From JAYRWN01 sp041917975 (GTDB lineage: Bacteria; Bacteroidota; Bacteroidia; Chitinophagales; Saprospiraceae), in the NCBI GenBank assembly GCA_041917975.1, contig JAYRWN010000099.1, positions 1 to 18,919 of the forward strand: DNA of 18,919 nucleotides, in the 5' to 3' direction. The notes beneath the pieces are model-generated. The model was not told the DNA's origin, did not search any database, and was given only the letters and a program-made list of their open reading frames with translations. Shown here in pieces: positions 14,182 through 18,919 of the stretch. Every line of letters starts with the position of its first letter. The first letter of the stretch is position 1. A program made the translations under genes and the position numbers.

Positions 14182-14889
14182 TTATTCTTCAAAATCAAGT
14201 TCACCACCAGGTTTCAGCAGGAGTTCTGGTTGAGGTGCCACGACCAAGACTATTTCTCCTTTTACTGATGCTCTTTGCCGGTAAATATTAAGCAGCTCTG
14301 CAGCTGTACCACGGGTCACTTCTTCATGCACTTTACTTAGCTCGCGGACCACCGCCGCCTGGCGTCCGGGCATCCATGCATTTAGTTGTTCTATTGTTTT
14401 TAGCAGCCGGTGGGGCGATTCATATAAAACAAAAGTAAAGGGGTAATCGGCTAAAAACTTCCAACGGGTCTGACGGCCCTTTTTTGGTGGCAAAAAACCT
14501 TCAAAATGAAAACGGTTGCAAGGAAAGCCGGAGGTCACTACAGCTGGGATAAGCGCAGTAGGTCCTGGGAGTACTTGCACGGGGAGGTTTTCTTCTCTGC
14601 ACCGGCGTACCAGTAAGAATCCGGGATCACTGATGCCCGGCGTACCGGCGTCCGTCACCATGGCTATATGGCGGCCGGATCTGAGTTGGGAGATAACGTC
14701 TTCCAGTTTTTGGTGTTCATTGTGTTGGTGGAATGATTCCAAGGGTGTGTGTATCTGATAATGCAGACACAAATTACGCGTATGACGGGTGTCCTCGGCA
14801 AATATAACGTCAGCGCCTTTTAAGATTTCCAAGGCCCGCAGGGTGATATCCTGCAAATGGCCTATCGGTGTAGGAACCAACGATAACAT
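14182..14889 (-). CDS. rsmI: 16S rRNA (cytidine-1402-2'-O)-methyltransferase
   Basis: This 235-residue protein is slightly shorter than the E. coli enzyme (286), as in many Bacteroidota. Tetrapyrrole-methylase-fold motifs are present: LVPTPIGHLQDITLRALEIL at the N-terminus, AEDTRHTRNL (31-40), the TDAGTPGISDPG loop (79-90), LPGPTA (107-112), EGFLPPKKGR (130-139), YESPHRL (156-162) and RELSKVHEEVTRG (182-194). It uses S-adenosylmethionine to methylate the ribose of C1402 in the decoding centre of 16S rRNA. It follows purS after 5 bases and likely ends a three-gene transcript. Confidence 0.96.
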   Translation of the reverse strand: MLSLVPTPIGHLQDITLRALEILKGADVIFAEDTRHTRNLCLHYQIHTPLESFHQHNEHQKLEDVISQLRSGRHIAMVTDAGTPGISDPGFLLVRRCREENLPVQVLPGPTALIPAVVTSGFPCNRFHFEGFLPPKKGRQTRWKFLADYPFTFVLYESPHRLLKTIEQLNAWMPGRQAAVVRELSKVHEEVTRGTAAELLNIYRQRASVKGEIVLVVAPQPELLLKPGGELDFEE

Positions 14890-14894
14890 TTGCT

Positions 14895-15152
14895 TCAGGA
14901 AGAGAACGGCGCAATGGTGAAATCGTAGGATTCAACGATGAGGTTAACCAAAACCTTTTTGCAGGCTTGCTCCACTTTCACCTTTGCCTCACTTTCGTTA
15001 TCAGCCTCTACCACCATTTGAATGTGTTTGCCCACCCGGACGTTAGATACGCCTTCTATATGTATTTTCGGTAAATTTTTTTCTACAGTCTTCCCTTGGG
15101 GATCCAGTAACTCTTTCAAAGGCATCACATTGATATGCACACTAAATTTCAT
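14895..15152 (-). CDS. purS: Phosphoribosylformylglycinamidine synthase subunit PurS
   Basis: This 85-residue protein starts at the ATG giving MKFSVHINVMPLKELLDPQGKTVE. The frame stays open 27 codons upstream but only inside pssA. Family features are LDPQGKTVE, the VSNVRVGKHIQM strand, the EADNESEAKVKVEQACKKVL helix and ESYDF near the end, at normal length (about 80). PurS bridges PurL and PurQ in de novo purine synthesis, for organisms with a split FGAM synthase. PurL and PurQ are not in the window. Its ATG overlaps the pssA TGA (ATGA, 15149-15152), so translation is probably coupled. Confidence 0.95.
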   Translation of the reverse strand: MKFSVHINVMPLKELLDPQGKTVEKNLPKIHIEGVSNVRVGKHIQMVVEADNESEAKVKVEQACKKVLVNLIVESYDFTIAPFSS

Positions 15153-15835
15153 GATGGCTTGAATTTTTGATGAAATAATCTGCGCAGCAAAGAAAGCAAA
15201 ATATACCCAACAATAGACAGTGAGAAAGCCCATTCCCGCAAGAAAATAGCCAAAAGGAGTGTGCCGGTCACTAAAGCAATCAGCCAGTTTTGTGCATCCC
15301 TACTCTTCAGGCTAAACATACGCCAGGGCATATTCATGAGAATAATGACCGCGGCGGTCACCAATAACAAAGCACCTGAGGTAAAATAGGGTTGAAATTC
15401 CGGACGACGGTGGAACACCAGCGCTAAACCACCGACCAACAGTGTTGCCGAAGGAGTAGCTAATCCCACAAAATCCTGATGATCATAGGTGGTAATATTA
15501 AAACGCGCCAATCGCCATGCGCTACCTAAAGGTATTAAAAATCCGAGGTAAGGCACCCAGGAGGGTTCCGCTACACTGATGGATAACATACGAACCATCA
15601 TCGCTCCCGGGACTACTCCAAAAGTGACTACATCCGCTAATGAATCCAGCTGAACACCCAAAGGGCCAGCCACATTTAACCAACGGGCTAAAAGGCCATC
15701 AAGAACATCACAAACCAAGGCAACTAACACCAGCCAAAATGCCAGAGACAAATCTCCTGCAAAGCTGAAAAATAAAGCAATACAGCCCAAAAACAGATTG
15801 GTCAGGGTGAATACGTTAGGTATATGTCTTTTCAA
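15149..15835 (-). CDS. pssA: CDP-diacylglycerol-serine O-phosphatidyltransferase
   Basis: This 228-residue inner-membrane protein has several hydrophobic segments. The CDP-alcohol phosphotransferase motif is complete: D46-G-xx-A50-R51-x8-G60-xxx-D64-xxx-D68, all needed for catalysis and metal binding. It makes phosphatidylserine, the precursor of phosphatidylethanolamine. The start is TTG (N-terminus KRHIPNVFTLTN matches the family); an in-frame TAA lies a few codons up, and no ATG is available. It is first in pssA-purS-rsmI. Bacteroidota sometimes place these genes together, but a functional link between lipid and purine synthesis is not evident. Confidence 0.94.
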   Translation of the reverse strand: MKRHIPNVFTLTNLFLGCIALFFSFAGDLSLAFWLVLVALVCDVLDGLLARWLNVAGPLGVQLDSLADVVTFGVVPGAMMVRMLSISVAEPSWVPYLGFLIPLGSAWRLARFNITTYDHQDFVGLATPSATLLVGGLALVFHRRPEFQPYFTSGALLLVTAAVIILMNMPWRMFSLKSRDAQNWLIALVTGTLLLAIFLREWAFSLSIVGYILLSLLRRLFHQKFKPS

Positions 15836-16032
15836 AAAATGTCGAATTTAATGGTCAAAGATGGTTATTTTTGGGGTTTCATAAATGGTTTTCCCTCCAT
15901 TAATGATAGTTGGCAATATATTCGCAGACATTATTATCTAAAATTAACTAAACATTAAATGGCTGTCGACTTGTTGTGTTGCACTTATCATTTCGTCCAA
16001 ACGTTACAGAATTTACGCTTAGTGACTAAAGC

Positions 16033-18120
16033 ATGAAAAGGATTTTAGCTGTTCTGATCATAATTATTCCGGTATTCCTTTGGGCTCAGCCGGGTAACGA
16101 CGAATGCACGCGAGCCATAGCTATCAAAGATCCCAAAGCATATTGTTCGAAAAACGGAGAATTTAATAATACAAATGCCACGTCGTCCAGCCGGCAAACC
16201 GATTTGTGTTTTGACAATGTCGGTCGGGATGTCTGGTTTAGCTTTGTAGCAGTGGCTACAGATGTAAATATTTCCGTAGTTGGAGCAACCCAATTCGGTC
16301 CGGGGGGCACCTTAAGAAATCCACAGGTCGCTCTATACTTTGGCGCCTGCAATGCCACCACCACCAGTGAAATCCAGTGTGAATCCGATGCCGTTAATAT
16401 GCACATCGTAGAAATGTATGAAGGAGGGCTCATCATCGGACAGACTTACTACATCCGTATCAGTGGAAGAAACAACGCCGCCGGAACCTTTAAGCTGTGT
16501 ATCAATAATTATTTTGCCCCCGCCTCCCCCAGTTCGGATTGTCCGCGAGGCGCTGTGCTGTGCGACAAATCGCCTTTTTCCAATCCTCAGGTCAGTGGTG
16601 CCGGCAACAACATTACTGAACTGGACGATGCCACTTGTTTTCAGGGGGGATTACAAGGGAATAACTTTGAATCCAACTCTACCTGGTATAAATGGATTTG
16701 TGCTAAAGCGGGAAAATTAACCTTTATCCTTACACCTTCCGATCTTAGTGATGACTGGGATTTCGTTTTATACGAATTACCCAATGGTGTTAACAATTGT
16801 ACGGGGAAAAAAGTACTCCGCTGTATGGCGGCAGGAGAAGACCGCCGGCGTTTCCCTTCTGTATGTTTAGGCTTAACCGGATTGCGGGATGGCGAGACGG
16901 ACATCTCTGAACCGCCAGGTTGTCAGCAAAGACAATCCAATTGGTTATCACCGGTAATTCTGGAAGAAGGTAAGGCTTATGCTTTGGCCTTAAATAATTA
17001 TACGCAACAAGGCAATGGTTTTTCCATTCAGTGGGGTGGTGATGCTGAATTTCTAGGGCCAAAAGTAGACTTTTTGGCTACCCCGGAAAGCGGTTTGAAA
17101 TGTGAACAAGAATTCACCTTGACTGACCGGTCCACGTTTTCCTTAGGGACCATCACTGAACGTACCTGGTACCTGGGAGAAGGAGCTGTTCCGGCTACCT
17201 CTACCGGCCCAGGTCCCATTAATATAAACTATAATTCCTTTGGTCCCAAGGTAGTGACCTTACAGATCAAGACCGACCGAGGATGTGTGGTATCAGATAC
17301 AGCCACTATTATGGTAGAACCGTGTTGTGAAGATCTGCCCGACCTTGGGTTAAGTGATGAGGTTAGCAACCTGGTTTGCAGTGGTCAGACGAATGGTGTC
17401 ATTACGCTCACCGGTACCGGAGGAACTCCCTGGTATAAATATGCCCTGGAAGATGGTGAGTTCGACTTTAATAATGTTTTTGACAGTTTAGCCTCCGGAG
17501 ATTATACCGCCAAGGTGCTGGATGCCCATGGGTGTATTCACACCCGTACTGTTACCATTGCCGAACCTGAGCCTCTGATCGTAGATGCCGGGCCAGATCA
17601 AGAAGTAAAACTGGGTTACACCGCTGACTTTACCGGTCGTTACACCCCGCTATTTCCAGCGCAGATTTCCTGGATGAGTGCAAATGGCGACTCCATTCGT
17701 TGCCTGGACCCTGCATGTCTGACTATCCGGGTTTTACCACCTGGGACTACGGCCTATTATCTCACCGTGAAAGATGCCAGCGGATGTATGACTACCGATA
17801 CGGTGTTGGCCCTGGTAGAGTTAATCCGCGAAGTCTATTTTCCCAATGTTTTCTCGCCAAATCAGGATGGAATTAATGATGCCTTTGTCGGCCATTATGG
17901 GCCAGCAGCCCAAGGCATCGACGTCTTACGGGTATTCGACCGCTGGGGAGGACTGGTTTATGAGGTGAAAGAACTGACTAGTGGCGATGCATTTCGCAGC
18001 TGGGATGGCACCATTAATGGCCAGGATGCACCCCCTGGAGTGTACGCTTTCCTGGCCCTGGTACGCTTTGTGGATAATATGGTCATCCCTTATTCCGGAA
18101 CCATAACCCTTGTCCGATGA
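16033..18120 (+). CDS. Multidomain cell-surface/secreted protein with PKD, SprB-type repeat and CHU_C (T9SS) domain
   Basis: This 695-residue protein has a signal peptide cleaved near A18. Two similar beta-sandwich blocks follow (about 20-155 and 165-335): NDECTRAIAI and DVWFSF (65-70), then DCPRGAVLC and STWYKW. This resembles pre-peptidase C-terminal-like domains. A PKD-like domain spans about 345-430 (VDFLATP ... PKVVTLQIKTDRGC), a SprB-type repeat about 440-515 (SGQTNGVITLTGTGGTPWYKYALEDG), and a further Ig-like region follows. The end (about 602-695) is CHU_C: YFPNVFSPNQDGINDAF, LRVFDRWGGLVYE, WDGTINGQDAPPGVYAF and SGTITLVR. That domain marks export by the type IX system and surface attachment. 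Its job may be adhesion or gliding. Its stop overlaps lptC (ATGA, 18117-18120). Confidence 0.92.
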   Translation: MKRILAVLIIIIPVFLWAQPGNDECTRAIAIKDPKAYCSKNGEFNNTNATSSSRQTDLCFDNVGRDVWFSFVAVATDVNISVVGATQFGPGGTLRNPQVALYFGACNATTTSEIQCESDAVNMHIVEMYEGGLIIGQTYYIRISGRNNAAGTFKLCINNYFAPASPSSDCPRGAVLCDKSPFSNPQVSGAGNNITELDDATCFQGGLQGNNFESNSTWYKWICAKAGKLTFILTPSDLSDDWDFVLYELPNGVNNCTGKKVLRCMAAGEDRRRFPSVCLGLTGLRDGETDISEPPGCQQRQSNWLSPVILEEGKAYALALNNYTQQGNGFSIQWGGDAEFLGPKVDFLATPESGLKCEQEFTLTDRSTFSLGTITERTWYLGEGAVPATSTGPGPININYNSFGPKVVTLQIKTDRGCVVSDTATIMVEPCCEDLPDLGLSDEVSNLVCSGQTNGVITLTGTGGTPWYKYALEDGEFDFNNVFDSLASGDYTAKVLDAHGCIHTRTVTIAEPEPLIVDAGPDQEVKLGYTADFTGRYTPLFPAQISWMSANGDSIRCLDPACLTIRVLPPGTTAYYLTVKDASGCMTTDTVLALVELIREVYFPNVFSPNQDGINDAFVGHYGPAAQGIDVLRVFDRWGGLVYEVKELTSGDAFRSWDGTINGQDAPPGVYAFLALVRFVDNMVIPYSGTITLVR

Positions 18121-18695
18121 GATTATTTTTTCTCCCTGCATTATTTTTGGTGGTCTGGTTTGTCGGTTGTCGTGACGAAGAGACCAATTGGGATCCTGAA
18201 ACATTAAAACTATTATCCAGTCAGACGGAAATTTTGGATTCGGTTGTCATTCAATATAGCGACATGGGTATAAAACGCATGGTTATCACCGCTCCGGTAA
18301 TGTACCGCGTGCCGTACCGGAATCAACGAGCCTACCAGCAGATTTTTCCACAATCGTTGCATGTAGATTTTTATAATGCCAACGGCGAAAAAGCCGGAAG
18401 TCTGGACGCCGGCTATGGTGAACGTTCCGAAAGTGAGAAAACGATTTTAGTCCGGGACAAAGTGGTGGTGGTGATGGAAAATGGAGACCGGCTCGAATCA
18501 CCTGAGATGATGTGGACAGAGAACACCCATAAAATTACGTCCGATAAGCCCTATAAGTACACTCGCCCGAATGGGGACTTTAGCACCGGATTCGGTTTTG
18601 AGGCCAATGAAACGTTTACCGAAATCAAGTCCAGGAGCATATATAACCGCTCTAATGTTTCCTCGTTGCAAGGAAAAAAAGATTCTATTCCTTAA
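18117..18695 (+). CDS. lptC: LPS export ABC transporter periplasmic protein LptC (lipoprotein form)
   Basis: This 192-residue protein is normal in length for Bacteroidota LptC (about 180-200). The leader ends in WFVGC with Cys18 as the likely lipidated residue; Phe at -3 is an atypical lipobox. The body has the LptC/OstA-type beta jellyroll strands (ITAPVMYRVP, GSLDAGYGERSESEKTILVRDKVVVVMENGDRLESPEMMW, KPYKYTRPNGDFSTGFGFEAN). It bridges the LptBFG transporter to LptA in moving lipopolysaccharide to the outer membrane. The Ala/Gly-to-strand arrangement supports the call. It starts inside the previous gene's stop. What follows beyond 18919 is not visible. Confidence 0.87.
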   Translation: MRLFFLPALFLVVWFVGCRDEETNWDPETLKLLSSQTEILDSVVIQYSDMGIKRMVITAPVMYRVPYRNQRAYQQIFPQSLHVDFYNANGEKAGSLDAGYGERSESEKTILVRDKVVVVMENGDRLESPEMMWTENTHKITSDKPYKYTRPNGDFSTGFGFEANETFTEIKSRSIYNRSNVSSLQGKKDSIP

Positions 18696-18850
18696 TATTA
18701 AACAGCTTAAAGTACCTTAAGCTTACAGTTGGAGAGGTGGCTGCGATGCCAATAAATACTCTCTGCAACGTCGACATTTTTTATGCCTCAAAAAATACAA
18801 AATTAAAAGACGTGTTCATAGAGACAATTTGTCGACCGTGTTAAATGTAA

Positions 18851-18892
18851 AACGGAAAAGGAACCTGATGATTACCAGTTTCCTTTTCCGTT
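18851..18892. terminator. Strong hairpin near the window end (possible terminator)
   Basis: aacggaaaaggaa (18851-18863) pairs perfectly with ttccttttccgtt (18880-18892) over 13 bases, with an inner ctg/cag pair in the loop. On the plus strand the stem is followed by aaaaaaa rather than T, and on the minus strand only a weak T-rich tail follows, so it is not a textbook Rho-independent terminator. It lies 155 bases past lptC. It may terminate a gene on either side. Confidence 0.6.
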
Positions 18893-18919
18893 AAAAAAAT
18901 GGGCAATAATTAAATTTAA

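Noticed and set aside
15153..15233. Upstream extension of PurS by 27 residues
   Set aside because: It lies wholly within pssA, and the known PurS N-terminus (MKF...) begins at 15152.
1..18919. CRISPR array, insertion sequence, integrase or phage genes
   Set aside because: No spaced direct repeats of CRISPR size, no transposase motifs and no terminal inverted repeats were seen on either strand.

Overview
The window looks like chromosome from a member of the Bacteroidota, probably a Saprospiria- or Chitinophagia-type environmental lineage. The evidence is a large secreted protein ending in a CHU_C (gliding-motility/type IX secretion) domain, an LptC-type lipoprotein, a TonB-dependent receptor with an N-terminal carboxypeptidase-regulatory domain, promoter-like TAnnTTTG boxes, no clear Shine-Dalgarno sequences before most starts, and a stand-alone PurS. 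No species can be named from the sequence alone.

Region 1 (1-3.3 kb, plus strand) is AT-rich and looks accessory. It holds two tandem paralogous secreted proteins that are probably small outer-membrane beta-barrels, then a putative 6-bladed beta-propeller lipoprotein followed 17 bp later by a 77-residue secreted peptide with six cysteines. Both units are preceded by short tandem repeats of 8-bp period. A stem-loop at 3291-3330 separates them from the convergent gene.

Region 2 (3.3-6.7 kb, minus strand) is a two-gene unit: a sugar-phosphate isomerase/epimerase-like TIM-barrel enzyme, overlapping by 8 bp a TonB-dependent receptor.

Region 3 (6.9-10.1 kb) is a divergent damage-response-like pair, DNA polymerase IV (dinB) and an XRE-S24 self-cleaving repressor, whose shared spacer carries a perfect 10-bp inverted repeat. 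After it come an exported ADPRibase-Mn-like metallophosphatase and a short DUF2007 protein. About 650 bp without a convincing gene follows.

Region 4 (10.7-13.9 kb, minus strand) is a BlaI-type repressor with a BlaR1-like M56 membrane metallopeptidase. The peptidase carries an unusual proline-rich and coiled-coil C-terminus flanked by two similar short motifs. Two dyads lie in the short region upstream of the repressor gene, one over the putative promoter. Upstream is a MerR regulator with a CarH-like cobalamin-binding domain.

Region 5 (14.0-15.8 kb, minus strand) is housekeeping: pssA-purS-rsmI tightly packed, followed by tRNA-Asn(GUU) and its terminator.

Region 6 (16.0-18.7 kb, plus strand) is a multidomain CHU_C cell-surface/secreted protein whose stop codon overlaps the start of lptC. 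The window ends in a strong 13-bp hairpin.
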